The notes: generated from the letters alone by a model not told the origin. Positions 34,374 to 43,820 are shown, counted from the first letter of the stretch. The stretch is 64,000 bases of DNA from Streptomyces griseoflavus (GCF_014649995.1 NZ_BMUC01000008.1:62001-126000), one strand, 5' to 3'. Program-made: numbers and translations.

Positions 34374-36293
34374 GTGTCACCCGCGCATTCCTCCACCGCT
34401 CTCGACGACGACGTCTACGGAGCGCCCGTCCTGGTCGAGCCGGAGATCCGGCGGCTGGACGGAGTCGTGCGGGAGGCGTCCATGGCGCCGTTCGCCAAGC
34501 CGGTGCGGCACGGATCGCTCGCCGACCTGCCCTTCGACAACGCGAGCACGGCACCGGACGCGGTGGTCCTCAGCCGGAAAGCGGCCGACGGCGGCTGGCG
34601 GGACGTGACGGCGAAGGGATTCGCCGCCGAGGTCCTGGCGGTCGCCAAGGGCCTGATCGCCGAAGGGCTGGCGCCGGGGGACCGGATCGCCGTCATGGCC
34701 CGCACCGTCTACGAGTGGACGGTCCTCGACTTCGCCGCCTGGGCGGCCGGACTGGTCACCGTCCCCGTCTACCCCACCTCGTCCGTCTTCCAGGCCCGCT
34801 GGATCCTGCACGACTCCGGCGCGGTCGCGCTGATCACCGAGACCGCCGGCCAGGCCGCCGCCATCGGCCCCGAACTCCCGCACCTGCCAGACCTGCGACG
34901 GGTGTGGACCATGGAGAAGGGGCACGTCGACGCCCTGGCGGAAGCGGGCACCCACCTCCCCGACGCCGAGGTCGAGGTGCGCCGGGGCATGCTGGTCCCC
35001 GACACCCTCGCCACCCTCGTCTACACCTCGGGCACGACCGGCCGCCCCAAGGGCTGCGCCCTCACCCACGGCAACTTCTTCGCCGAGGTGGACAACGCCA
35101 TCGAGCTGCTCTACCCCATCTTCAAGGCCCGGACCGGCGAAGAGGCCTCCGTGCTGCTCTTCCTGCCCCTGTCGCACGTCTTCGGCCGCATGGTCGCCGT
35201 CGCCTGCGTGCGCGCCCGGGTCCGGCTCGGCCACGCGCCGAGCCTGGCCGCCGAGGACCTGCTGCCGGACCTGGCGAGCTTCCGGCCGACCTGTCTGCTG
35301 ACCATCCCGTACATGCTGGAGAAGGTCTTCAACTCCGCCCGTGCGAAGGCCGAGTCGGGCGGACGGGCCGCGACCTTCGACCGCGCGGCGTCGGTGGCCC
35401 GCCGCTACGGGGAGGCCGTCGAGGAGAGGCAGACCGGGGCCGGCCCCGGCCCGTCCCGCGCCCTGAAGGCGGCCCGTGCCCTCTACGACCCGCTGGTCTA
35501 CCGCAGGATCCGCAACGCCATGGGCGGCAGGGTCCGGTACGCCATCTGCGGCGGCTCCCCGCTCGGCCGCCGCCTCGGCGCCTTCTACGCCGGCGCCGGG
35601 ATCGAGATCTTCGAGGGGTACGGCCTGACGGAGACCACCGGCGCCTCGACGGTGACGCCCCCGCTCAAGCCCCGTCTGGGCACCGTGGGCTGGCCGCTGC
35701 CCGGCACGCGGATCCGCATCGCGGCCGACGGCGAGATCCTGCTCGGCGGCGAGCACGTGCTGCGCGGCTACTGGGACCCCCAGGCGGGCGGGGTCGTCCC
35801 GGCCGCGCCCGACGGCTGGCTCCCCACCGGCGACATCGGTGAACTGGACGACGAGGGCTACCTCACCATCACCGGCCGCAAGAAGGAACTGATCATCACC
35901 GCGGGCGGCAAGAGCGTCGCCCCCGCCCCGCTGGAGAACTGGCTCCGTTCCCACCCCCTGATCTCCCAGGTCATGGTGCTCGGCGAGGACCGCCCGTACG
36001 TGTCCGCCCTGGTCACCCTCGACGCCGCCGGCGTCGCCCACTGGCGCCGGATGAACGGCAGGCACCCGGTCCCGCCGGAACTCGTCGCCGACGACGAGGA
36101 GCTGCTGGCGGTCGTCCAGCGCGCCGTCGACGAGGCCAACAAGATGCTCTCCCGCCCGGAGTCCATCCGCCGCTTCACCGTCCTCCCGGTGGACTTCACC
36201 GAGGAGGCGGGCCATCTGACCCCGTCGATGAAGCTGCGCCGGGAGGCGATCCTGCGGGACTTCGCGCAGGAGGTGGAGGGGCTGTACCTGTAG
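34374..36293 (+). CDS. fadD: Long-chain acyl-CoA synthetase (AMP-forming), FadD15-like
   Basis: The product has 639 residues. It activates fatty acids to acyl-CoA through an acyl-AMP. The AMP-binding signature is LVYTSGTTGRPKGCALTHGN (about 215-234). The A5 motif is EGYGLTETTGASTVTPP. DGWLPTGDIGELDDEGYLTITGRKKELIITAGG holds the A7-A8 hinge, and the C-terminal lysine region is TPSMKLRREAILRDF. GTG at 34374 starts it after a short G-rich site. It belongs with the thiolase and reductase genes upstream and is followed directly by a convergent methyltransferase gene. Confidence 0.93.
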   Translation: MSPAHSSTALDDDVYGAPVLVEPEIRRLDGVVREASMAPFAKPVRHGSLADLPFDNASTAPDAVVLSRKAADGGWRDVTAKGFAAEVLAVAKGLIAEGLAPGDRIAVMARTVYEWTVLDFAAWAAGLVTVPVYPTSSVFQARWILHDSGAVALITETAGQAAAIGPELPHLPDLRRVWTMEKGHVDALAEAGTHLPDAEVEVRRGMLVPDTLATLVYTSGTTGRPKGCALTHGNFFAEVDNAIELLYPIFKARTGEEASVLLFLPLSHVFGRMVAVACVRARVRLGHAPSLAAEDLLPDLASFRPTCLLTIPYMLEKVFNSARAKAESGGRAATFDRAASVARRYGEAVEERQTGAGPGPSRALKAARALYDPLVYRRIRNAMGGRVRYAICGGSPLGRRLGAFYAGAGIEIFEGYGLTETTGASTVTPPLKPRLGTVGWPLPGTRIRIAADGEILLGGEHVLRGYWDPQAGGVVPAAPDGWLPTGDIGELDDEGYLTITGRKKELIITAGGKSVAPAPLENWLRSHPLISQVMVLGEDRPYVSALVTLDAAGVAHWRRMNGRHPVPPELVADDEELLAVVQRAVDEANKMLSRPESIRRFTVLPVDFTEEAGHLTPSMKLRREAILRDFAQEVEGLYL

Positions 36294-36294
36294 G

Positions 36295-36936
36295 TCAGCG
36301 CGGTGTGCGGGCGATGAGGAAGGCGTGCGGGGGCGTCTCGCCGTGATCGGTGCCGGCCGCGCGGACCGAACGCTGGACGAGGGTGTAGCCGGCCGCTTCC
36401 AGGAGTGCGGCGACCCGCTCCGGGCGCATGCGCCGGAAGTCGAGGGCGACCTGGTGGCCGAAGGCGCTCTCGTAGCGGCGCGGTTCGTCACCGGCCTGGA
36501 AGGCGAGCAGGAGGTGGCCGCCGGGGGTCAGCACGCGGCGGAACTCGGCGTAGAGGGCGGGCAGCTCCTTCTCCGGGGTGTGGATGGTGGAGTAGGAGGA
36601 GACGACGCCGTCGGGGAGGTCCAGGCGCTGCATCGCGCCCTGCTCGAAGCGCAGGCCGGGGTTCTCGCGGCGGGCGATCGCGAGCATGGACTCCGACAGG
36701 TCGAGGCCGAAGACGGACAGGCCGAGGGAGGCCAGGTGGGCGGTCACCCGCCCGGGGCCGCGGCCCAGGTCGGCCACCCGGCCTCCGGTGCCGACCAGCT
36801 CGGCGAAACAGGCCATGAGCGCGCGGTCCAGGGGCAGGCGGCCGAGGACGTCACGGAACGCGACGGCGTAGTCCTCGGCGACGGCGTCGTAGAAGGTGCG
36901 GGTCGCGACGGTGTGGTGGGCGTCGGTGGGTGTCAT
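36295..36936 (-). CDS. Class I SAM-dependent methyltransferase
   Basis: The product has 213 residues. Motif I reads GGRVADLGRGPGRVTAHLAS, where the common DxGCGxG is DLGRGPG, an Arg in place of Cys. The acidic SAM-contact loop is VFGLDLSESML, and motif III-like LTPGGHLLLAFQ follows. The C-terminus (APHAFLIARTPR-like end) is typical for small actinobacterial methyltransferases. The ATG at 36936 is chosen because upstream frame sequence is low-complexity. The substrate is unknown. It ends one base after the acyl-CoA ligase stop on the other strand. Confidence 0.82.
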   Translation of the reverse strand: MTPTDAHHTVATRTFYDAVAEDYAVAFRDVLGRLPLDRALMACFAELVGTGGRVADLGRGPGRVTAHLASLGLSVFGLDLSESMLAIARRENPGLRFEQGAMQRLDLPDGVVSSYSTIHTPEKELPALYAEFRRVLTPGGHLLLAFQAGDEPRRYESAFGHQVALDFRRMRPERVAALLEAAGYTLVQRSVRAAGTDHGETPPHAFLIARTPR

Positions 36937-37178
36937 GGGCGGGGACCCTGTCCGCCGCCACTGACAGCCCCGGCCGGTCCGAGGCCGCGCCGCCTCGCGG
37001 GGGGTGTTCCGCCCGCGGTCGCGGGTGCGCGGCGACCGGGTGAACGACACGCCGGCGGTGCCGCCGGACGGACACGGCGGGCCGACGTGCCCGAGCGGGT
37101 CCGGGCGCACAGCGGGCCGGGACATGGGGCCGGACGGGTGACGCGCTGGGTGACGCGGGGCCGGTCGGGCGGAAAGGC
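36937..37178. other. Intergenic region, no gene seen
   Basis: Together with the terminator that follows, this makes about 307 bases between the methyltransferase start and the cold-shock gene end. It should contain the methyltransferase promoter. Short inverted runs such as ccggcggtgccgccgg (37052-37067) occur, but no clear gene, promoter pair or longer repeat is seen. Confidence 0.35.
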
Positions 37179-37211
37179 AGGAGCCCCGTCGCCTGATGGC
37201 GCGGGGCTCCT
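37179..37211 (-). terminator. Terminator of the cold-shock gene
   Basis: Read on either strand, aggagccccg (37179-37188) pairs with cggggctcct (37202-37211), and an inner cgcc/ggcg pair closes a four-base tgat loop. The stem starts about 33 bases after the cold-shock stop. One unpaired base interrupts it. Confidence 0.8.
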
Positions 37212-37243
37212 TGGGTACTGCTAGTCGTTCCCGGATCGGAGGA

Positions 37244-37447
37244 TCAGACCGGGGTGACGTTCTCCGCCTGCGGGCCCTTCGGACCCTGCGTGACGTCGAA
37301 GGACACCTGCTGGTTCTCCTCGAGAGAGCGGAAGCCGCTCGCGTTGATCGCGGAGTAGTGGACGAAGACGTCGGGGCCGCCGCCTTCCTGGGCGATGAAA
37401 CCAAAGCCCTTTTCGGCGTTGAACCACTTCACGGTTCCGGTAGCCAT
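37244..37447 (-). CDS. Cold-shock protein (CspA family)
   Basis: The product has 67 residues, the exact family size. The nucleic-acid binding motifs are both present: [14 protein letters not shown] (RNP1) and DVFVHYSAI (RNP2). It starts [10 protein letters not shown]. Such proteins are single-stranded RNA/DNA chaperones in the cytoplasm. A leader of about 150 bases runs from a predicted promoter near 37605-37632 to the ATG, and the ribosome binding site lies in a small hairpin (37449-37463). Long leaders are common for cold-shock genes and often control expression by temperature. Confidence 0.96.
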   Translation of the reverse strand: MATGTVKWFNAEKGFGFIAQEGGGPDVFVHYSAINASGFRSLEENQQVSFDVTQGPKGPQAENVTPV

Positions 37448-37448
37448 A

Positions 37449-37463
37449 AGCCCTCCTTGGGCT
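37449..37463 (-). promoter_or_regulatory. Hairpin holding the cold-shock ribosome binding site
   Basis: On the minus strand, AGCCC-AAGGA-GGGCT forms a small stem-loop whose loop and one arm contain the AAGGAGG site, which ends 4 bases before the ATG. Pairing would partly hide the site from ribosomes. Confidence 0.5.
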
Positions 37464-37604
37464 CAAAGGGTTGCCCTGCTCCAGAACCAGCAAGTGTGAA
37501 GACCAATTCCGCACAACTGCATCCGTCTGAGAACGACGAGAGCCCGCGGTCACATGCTCCGCAGGCTCTGTACTGCAAGGGAAACCAAACTGCAACTTGC
37601 GATG

Positions 37605-37632
37605 AGCCTAGCACGCGGGGGGCCCGATGCAA
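37605..37632 (-). promoter_or_regulatory. Candidate promoter of the cold-shock gene
   Basis: On the minus strand TTGCAT (37632-37627) and TAGGCT (37610-37605) are separated by 16 bases, a fair match to -35 and -10 boxes. Transcription would start near 37598 and give a leader of about 150 bases. Confidence 0.45.
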
Positions 37633-37743
37633 TAGAGGTCAAGATCACGTCACCCGAATGTCCGCAGGCCCCGCCCGTCACACCCGTGAAGATCGTTCAA
37701 AGGTGAACAAGGGGGTGAAGGGTCTCCCGGTCCGGGTGAGGGC

Positions 37744-38604
<861 letters not shown>

Positions 38605-38674
38605 GACCGGGGCGCGGCCCACTACCCTGCTGGAAGGTTCCGGCATCCGGGCGTGACGGGGGAGGGGTGGCGCC

Positions 38675-40440
38675 ATGCGGCCGCTCGATGTGGACGAACC
38701 CACGGTCGTGGGTCCCTACCGGCTGCTCGGCCGGCTCGGCTCCGGCGGCATGGGGCGCGTCTACCTGGGCCGCAGCGCCGGTGGCCGCACCGTCGCGGTG
38801 AAGATCGTGCACCCGCACTTCGCGCTGGACGAGGAGTTCCGGGCCCTCCCCCACGCTCGACTGCGCTCGCGCGGGGGGACCCCCATCGCCGTGAGGTCGA
38901 CGCCGCCCGCCGGGTCGGCGGCGCCTGGACGGCCTCCGTCCTCGACGCCGACCCCGAGGCCCGCGTCCCGTGGGTCGCCACCGCCTACGCGGCCGGCCCC
39001 TCGCTCGCGGCCGCCGTCACCGACGCCGGCCCGCTGCCCGCCCACTCCGTACGGACCCTGGGCGCCGGTCTGGCCGAGGCGCTGGCGGCCGTGCACCAGC
39101 TGGGCCTGGTGCACCGGGACGTGAAGCCGTCCAACGTGCTCCTCACCCTCGACGGCCCGCTGCTGATCGACTTCGGCATCACCCGCGCCATGGACGGCAC
39201 CGCCTCGCTGACCTCCACCGGCGTCTCGATCGGCTCCCCCGGCTACATGTCCCCCGAGCAGATCCTCGGCAAGGGCGTCACGGGCGCGGCGGACGTCTTC
39301 TCGCTCGGCGCGGTCCTCGCGTACGCGGCGACCGGCAGGCCGCCCTTCCCCGGCGACTCCTCGGCGGCCCTGCTCTACAAGGTCGTCCACGAGCCGCCGG
39401 AGCTGGGCGGGCTGGACGGTGCCTTACGCGACGTCACCGAGGCCTGCCTGAACAAGGATCCGTCGGCGCGGCCGGCCCCCGCCGAGGTGGCCCGGCGGCT
39501 CGCTCCGGAGGGCGGCGCGGCGCGTCTGGTGGCGGGCGGCTGGCTGCCGGGGCCGCTGGTGGAACAGGTCAGCCGGGCCGCGGTGCGGCTGCTGAACCTG
39601 GAGGCAGAGGGGGAGGGACCGGCCTCCGGGCCGGTGGGGTTCAGCAGGCCGTCGGTGAGCGGGTCCCCGGGCGCGGGGGTCACGGGGCCGGCGAGCGGGG
39701 TCTTCGGGCCGCCGCCGGTGATGCCGGAGCGCGAGGAGCCCGGCGGGGCCGTGCTCCCGGAACCGCGCGACGCGCCCGACGGCCCGGCCGGCGGCACCGA
39801 CGCGAACCCGTACGTGACCGCCCGCCCGGCGGCCCGGCCCGCCGGCGAGGGCGAGGGCCCGGACGGCCACCGCCCCGGCAAGCTCTCCGTCTCGGTGGCG
39901 GCCACGGCCTCGCCCGGTGCCGGCGGCAGGGGCCGGCGGGTGAGCTGCACGGTCGCCCTCGCCGTTGCGGGCGCGCTGGCCGCCGTGACCGTCACCACCG
40001 TGGTCGTCCAGGACTGGCTGCCGGGCCGGTCCCCCAGCGGCAGCGCGGACGCGGAGGGCAGCGCCGGTCCCCAGGCGCCGGCCGTCACCGTCCCCGCCGG
40101 CCACCTCGGCACCTGGGAGGGGCAGGCCACCTCCCGCGACACCGTCTCCCTTCCGCTCGGCACCTTCCGGGTGACGCTCCACCAGGCCACGGTGGGAGAG
40201 AAGGTGGGCACCCTGCGGCACACGGACCTCTTCGGCGGCACCTGCGACGACGTCCTCACCCTGAAGCAGGTGACGGGCAAACGGCTCGTCACCACCTCCG
40301 TCGGGGCGAAGGACAACCGCGGCGTGTGCGACCAGGAGTCCCACACGGTCCTTCTCACCCGGGTCGGCGACGACCTCGTGTACGAGTCGGACAGCAGGCC
40401 CTCCGGGCGTCCGGAGGCCCGGTTGTCGAAGATCGGTTAG
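38675..40440 (+). pseudogene. Ser/Thr protein kinase gene broken by a 41-bp repeat insertion
   Basis: The gene starts at ATG 38675 (GGAGG upstream) with a normal kinase N-lobe: MRPLDVDEPTVVGPYRLLGR, Gly loop LGSGGMGRVYLG and VAVKIVHPHFALDEEFRA. After GCC at 38845 the frame runs into PHARLRSRGGTP and stops at 39124. The missing continuation, REVDAARRVGGAWTASVLD, appears in another frame just after 38886 and reads to 40440, with HRDVKPSN, DFG, SPGYMSPEQ, a membrane helix (about 39950-40010) and an outer domain. Deleting 38846-38886 (41 bases) rejoins the two parts in frame. So the kinase is split: the Gly loop and Lys are in one frame, the catalytic residues in the other. It is probably non-functional unless reversion or a sequence error is involved. 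Confidence 0.85.
38846..38886. repeat. 41-bp palindrome-like interspersed repeat inserted in the kinase gene
   Basis: The insert runs from ctcccccacgctcgactgcg to the end ggggggacccccat. Its arms (cccccacgc and gcgcggggg) can pair imperfectly. Its length, 41, is not a multiple of three, which explains the frameshift exactly. From memory, very similar elements are scattered through Streptomyces genomes between genes. No second copy was noticed in this window. Confidence 0.75.
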
Positions 40441-40445
40441 CCGCC

Positions 40446-40466
40446 CCCCCGGGGCCGTCCCGGGGG
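40446..40466 (+). terminator. Terminator after the broken kinase gene
   Basis: CCCCCGGG (40446-40453) pairs with CCCGGGGG (40459-40466) around gccgt. It begins five bases after the kinase stop. Confidence 0.7.
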
Positions 40467-40728
40467 CAGGTCCCGGAACCTTCCGCGGATCTGCACAGGT
40501 TTCGCGCGCCGCCGCTCCCGGCCGCCCCGGGGAGGGTGCGAAAGGGCCGGTGGGAGGCCGGTCCGCGTGAAGATGCGGGGCCGGGCGGTGACCGTCGTGT
40601 CAGGGTCGTGAACACGCCGGAGCGACCCCGTGCCGCGCGGCGGACGACGGGCTGGCCGCCCCTTCCCGCCCGTGCTTTGATCGGGTCTCCCCCCACGTGA
40701 TCCGGTCCTCCGAAGGGAAACGCGCCCC

Positions 40729-40962
40729 ATGCACCTCGCCCCCCACCTCCACACCGCCGAGCTCTCCGACGCCGACCTGGACGCCGTCGCCGGCGGCCAG
40801 GCGGGCGCGGGCGCCGGCCTCCACGCCGGCATCCACGCCCAGCAGGGCGCCCTCGGCCTCCACGTCGAGGCCGGCGACGTCGGCATCACCGCGGGCGTGG
40901 GCGCCTCGGCCCCGGCCCAGGGCGTCTCGGTCGACGGCCACCTGCACGCCACCCTGTACTGA
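40729..40962 (+). CDS. Small double-glycine-leader-type peptide, putative RiPP or secreted peptide
   Basis: The product has 77 residues. The leader-like part contains ELSDADLDAVAGG (11-23), which resembles double-glycine leaders of bacteriocins and Nif11-type precursors, where cutting follows Gly-Gly. The remaining 54 residues (QAGAGAGLHAGIHAQQ onward) are rich in Gly, Ala and His, with no Cys and only one Thr, so lanthionine chemistry is unlikely. GAAGGGAAA lies well placed before the ATG. A strong intrinsic terminator follows, so the gene is its own transcript. No maturation or ABC-transporter gene is adjacent. I do not recognise the family; the peptide reading is an inference. Confidence 0.55.
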   Translation: MHLAPHLHTAELSDADLDAVAGGQAGAGAGLHAGIHAQQGALGLHVEAGDVGITAGVGASAPAQGVSVDGHLHATLY

Positions 40963-40979
40963 GGGCGACGCGGCCGCAC

Positions 40980-41015
40980 GGGCACCGGGTCCGGGACGGA
41001 TCCGGTGCCCTTTTT
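40980..41015 (+). terminator. Strong intrinsic terminator after the small peptide gene
   Basis: GGGCACCGG (40980-40988) pairs with CCGGTGCCC (41002-41010), with an inner TCCG/CGGA pair, followed by a TTTTT run (41011-41015). This is the clearest classical Rho-independent terminator in the window. Confidence 0.9.
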
Positions 41016-41086
41016 CGCGCCCGGGGAAGTCCCTAGGATCTGAGGGCCCGACAGAATCCTTGTCCCCACGCCCCAGGACACTCGCC

Positions 41087-41140
41087 ATGACGCGACGCCA
41101 CCGTCCCCGCCCCGCCCCCGTCCCGCCGGTGGCGGGATGA
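41087..41140 (+). CDS. Short Arg/Pro-rich leader ORF coupled to the prepilin peptidase gene
   Basis: A 17-codon frame (MTRRHRPRPAPVPPVAG) has an AGGA site before its ATG. Its TGA overlaps the prepilin peptidase ATG as ATGA. Translation of this proline/arginine-rich peptide could control initiation at the next gene. It may also be only a coupling device, since the peptidase has no other clear ribosome binding site. Confidence 0.4.
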   Translation: MTRRHRPRPAPVPPVAG

Positions 41141-41871
41141 GCGACGGCCTGTACGTCTCGCTGGTCGCCGTCGCCGCGCTGTGGGGCGCGGTGGCGGGTG
41201 CGCTGCTGCCCCGGGCCGCCTACCGCTTCTCCGTCCCGTCGGGGGAGGAGTGGCGGACGGCGTGTCCGGCGGGGCACGGGGTGAGCGGGTGGCTCGGCGG
41301 CGCGCGGTGCGGGCGGTGCGCGGGGCCGCCGTACGGGCCGGGCGCCGCCTCGGTCGTCGTGACCGCGCTGGTCTGCGCCGTCCTCGCCGCCGCCACCGGG
41401 ACCCGGCCCGAGCTGGCCGTCTGGCTGCTGCTGGCGCCCGTCGGGGTGCTGCTCGCGGTGGTCGACTTCCGGGTGCAGCGGCTGCCCGACCCGCTCACCC
41501 TGCCGTTCGCGGCGGCCGCCCTGCTCCTGCTGGGTCTCACCGCCCTCCTCCCGGAGCACGCGGGGGAGTGGACGACGGCCCTGCTGGGCTCCCTCGCTCT
41601 CGGCGCCGGCTACTACCTGCTGTACCGGATCAACCCGGGCGGCATGGGCTTCGGCGACGTGAAGCTGGCACTGGGCGCGGGCGCGGTGCTCGGCTGGTAC
41701 GGCTGGCCGACGGTGATGCTCGGCACCCTCGCCGGATTCGTGTCCGGGGCGCTGTACGGGGGCGCGCTGGTCGTCGCCCGCAAGGCGGGACGCAGGACCG
41801 CCATCCCGTTCGGGCCGTTCCTGATCAGCGGTGCCTTCGTGGGGCTGCTGATGGGTGCGTACGCGGCCTGA
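41137..41871 (+). CDS. Type IV/tad prepilin peptidase (A24 family)
   Basis: The product has 244 residues with about seven membrane helices. The two catalytic aspartates are Asp110 (AVVDFRVQRLPD) and Asp174 in the GGMGFGDVKLALG motif, the signature of A24 prepilin peptidases. An N-terminal cytoplasmic loop has Cys43, Cys58 and Cys61, resembling the Cys cluster of larger family members. It would cleave prepilin-like signal sequences at the membrane. No pilin gene is nearby; the small upstream peptide lacks a type III/IV prepilin signal. The start at 41137 overlaps the leader ORF. Confidence 0.88.
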   Translation: MSDGLYVSLVAVAALWGAVAGALLPRAAYRFSVPSGEEWRTACPAGHGVSGWLGGARCGRCAGPPYGPGAASVVVTALVCAVLAAATGTRPELAVWLLLAPVGVLLAVVDFRVQRLPDPLTLPFAAAALLLLGLTALLPEHAGEWTTALLGSLALGAGYYLLYRINPGGMGFGDVKLALGAGAVLGWYGWPTVMLGTLAGFVSGALYGGALVVARKAGRRTAIPFGPFLISGAFVGLLMGAYAA

Positions 41872-41897
41872 CGTCAGCCGTCACACACGGCTGACGT
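41871..41897. terminator. Hairpin between prepilin peptidase and mqnC
   Basis: ACGTCAGCCGT (41871-41881) pairs perfectly with ACGGCTGACGT (41887-41897) around cacac. The stem starts at the last base of the peptidase stop. It may be a terminator or an operator for mqnC, which starts 53 bases later. Confidence 0.65.
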
Positions 41898-41949
41898 ACG
41901 CTGGATCGGTCCGTCCACACCCCTTGTGAACCTTGCGAAAGGGACGCCG

Positions 41950-43149
41950 GTGACCGAGAAGGCCGACCTTCAGACCGTCCTCGACCGTGCCGCCGCCGGT
42001 GGGCGGATCACTCCGGAAGAGGCCCTCGACCTCTACCGCGACGCCCCGCTGCACGCGTTGGGCGCCGCCGCCGACGCCGTACGCAGGCGCCGGTACGCCG
42101 GTACGGAGCACATCGCGACGTACATCATCGAGCGGAACATCAACTACACGAACGTGTGCGTCACGGCGTGCAAGTTCTGCGCCTTCTACGCGGCCCCCAA
42201 GGACAAGGCGAAGGGCTGGACCCGCGACCTCGACGACATCCTGCGGCGCTGCGCGGAGACCGTCGAACTCGGCGGCACGCAGATCATGTTCCAGGGCGGC
42301 CACCACCCGGACTACGGCGTCGAGTACTACGAGAAGCACTTCGCCGCCATCAAGCAGGAGTTCCCGCAGCTCGTCATCCACAGCCTGGGGGCGAGCGAGG
42401 TCGAGCACATGGCCCGGATCTCGAAGGTGTCGGTCGAGGAGGCCATCACCCGGATCCACGCGGCCGGGCTCGACTCCTTCGCCGGGGCCGGCGCGGAGCT
42501 GCTGCCCGCGCGGCCCCGCAAGGCCATCGCTCCGCTGAAGGAGTCCGGTGAGCGCTGGCTGGAGATCATGGAGATCGCCCACGGCCTCGGCGTCGAGTCC
42601 ACGTCCACCATGCTGATGGGCACCGGCGAGACCAACGCCGAACGCATCGAGCACCTGCGGATGATCCGCGACGTGCAGGACCGCACGGGCGGCTTCCGCG
42701 CGTTCATCCCGTACACCTACCAGCCCGAGAACAACCACCTGAAGGGCCGCACGCAGGCCACCCTCTTCGAGTACCTGCGGATGATCGCCATCGCCCGGCT
42801 GTTCATGGACAACGTCGCCCACATCCAGGGGTCCTGGCTGACCACCGGCAAGGAGGTCGGCCAGCTCTCGCTGCACTACGGCGCGGACGACCTCGGCTCG
42901 ATCATGCTGGAGGAGAACGTGGTCTCCTCCGCCGGCGCCAAGCACCGCTCCAACCGGCTGGAGATCATCGACCTGATCCGTAGGGCGGGCCGGGTCCCCG
43001 CGCAGCGGTCGACCACGTACGAGCACCTCGTCGTCCACGACGACCCGGCGAACGACCCGGTCGACGACCGGGTGGTCTCCCACATCTCCTCCACGGCCAT
43101 CGAGGGCGGCACCGCCCACCCGGAGCTCAAGCTCCTGCCCGCCAACTGA
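41950..43149 (+). CDS. mqnC: Cyclic dehypoxanthine futalosine synthase MqnC (radical SAM)
   Basis: The product has 399 residues. It cyclises dehypoxanthine futalosine in the futalosine menaquinone route using a radical SAM reaction. The cluster cysteines are C70-x3-C74-x2-C77 in [14 protein letters not shown]. Other family blocks are [35 protein letters not shown] and [23 protein letters not shown] at 41950 is chosen for the GAAAGGGA site 6 bases upstream; an in-frame GTG at 41926 is the alternative. It is followed by a possible amidohydrolase-like gene and menG. Confidence 0.94.
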   Translation: MTEKADLQTVLDRAAAGGRITPEEALDLYRDAPLHALGAAADAVRRRRYAGTEHIATYIIERNINYTNVCVTACKFCAFYAAPKDKAKGWTRDLDDILRRCAETVELGGTQIMFQGGHHPDYGVEYYEKHFAAIKQEFPQLVIHSLGASEVEHMARISKVSVEEAITRIHAAGLDSFAGAGAELLPARPRKAIAPLKESGERWLEIMEIAHGLGVESTSTMLMGTGETNAERIEHLRMIRDVQDRTGGFRAFIPYTYQPENNHLKGRTQATLFEYLRMIAIARLFMDNVAHIQGSWLTTGKEVGQLSLHYGADDLGSIMLEENVVSSAGAKHRSNRLEIIDLIRRAGRVPAQRSTTYEHLVVHDDPANDPVDDRVVSHISSTAIEGGTAHPELKLLPAN

Positions 43150-43155
43150 CGCCCC

Positions 43156-43755
43156 GTGCCGACCCTTCACACCGCCGACGCCTCGCCCGGGACGGCCGTC
43201 CTGGTCGAGGGCGCGCTCATCGCCGCCGTCGGCCCGTACGAACAGCTGGCCGCGGCTCATCCGGACGCCCGGCTGCGGCGGTGGCCCGGCATCATGACGC
43301 CCGGACTGCTCAACCCCTACGGTCCGGAACTGCTGGAGCAGGCGTACCACCCCGACCCGCGCGAGGCGGACCGGCTCGGCAGCGAGCCGGTGTTCGGGGA
43401 GCGCGCGCGGGAGCTCCTCGCGGCCGGCCCGTCCGCGCGGGCCGCCAGCGCACGCCGCGGAGTGCAGCGCCTGCTGGCGCACGGCACGGTCGCGGTCGCC
43501 GGGCAACTGCGCGGCCGCGAAGCCCTGGACGCGGTGCGCAGGGCCGGGCTCGCCCGGGCGGGACGTCCGCCCGCACTGCCCGGGCCCGCGGCGCTCTCCC
43601 CGGTGCCCCTCGTGATGCTGCCGGGCCTCGGCGCGGGGAAGCCCGCGCGGTTCGCGGTGTTCGACGTGCCCGACCGGGACGCCCTCGTGCGGGACGGCGC
43701 GTCCACGTGTGTGGTCACCGTCGTGGGCGGCCGCCTGGTGTACCGGCGGCGATGA
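43156..43755 (+). CDS. Amidohydrolase-like protein lacking the catalytic barrel
   Basis: The product has 199 residues. Its N-terminus ([20 protein letters not shown], then [13 protein letters not shown]) resembles the composite domain of amidohydrolases such as imidazolonepropionase. Its C-terminus ([32 protein letters not shown]) matches the returning strand of the same domain. The metal-binding HxH and barrel between them are largely missing, so it looks like a shrunken relative. It lies 6 bases after mqnC and its TGA overlaps a possible menG start (ATGA), so it is part of the menaquinone unit. Its role is unknown. Confidence 0.75.
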   Translation: MPTLHTADASPGTAVLVEGALIAAVGPYEQLAAAHPDARLRRWPGIMTPGLLNPYGPELLEQAYHPDPREADRLGSEPVFGERARELLAAGPSARAASARRGVQRLLAHGTVAVAGQLRGREALDAVRRAGLARAGRPPALPGPAALSPVPLVMLPGLGAGKPARFAVFDVPDRDALVRDGASTCVVTVVGGRLVYRRR

Positions 43756-43820
43756 CCGGCCCGCGGCCGGGACGGGACACCGCCGGGGGCCGGCCGGTGC
43801 GGGGCTGCAAGAATGGGCCC

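Noticed and set aside
43752-43820. Longer menG starting at ATG 43752
   Set aside because: It overlaps the upstream stop and may aid coupling, but the extra 23 residues are Arg/Gly/Pro-rich and exceed the family N-terminus; the GTG at 43821 fits better.
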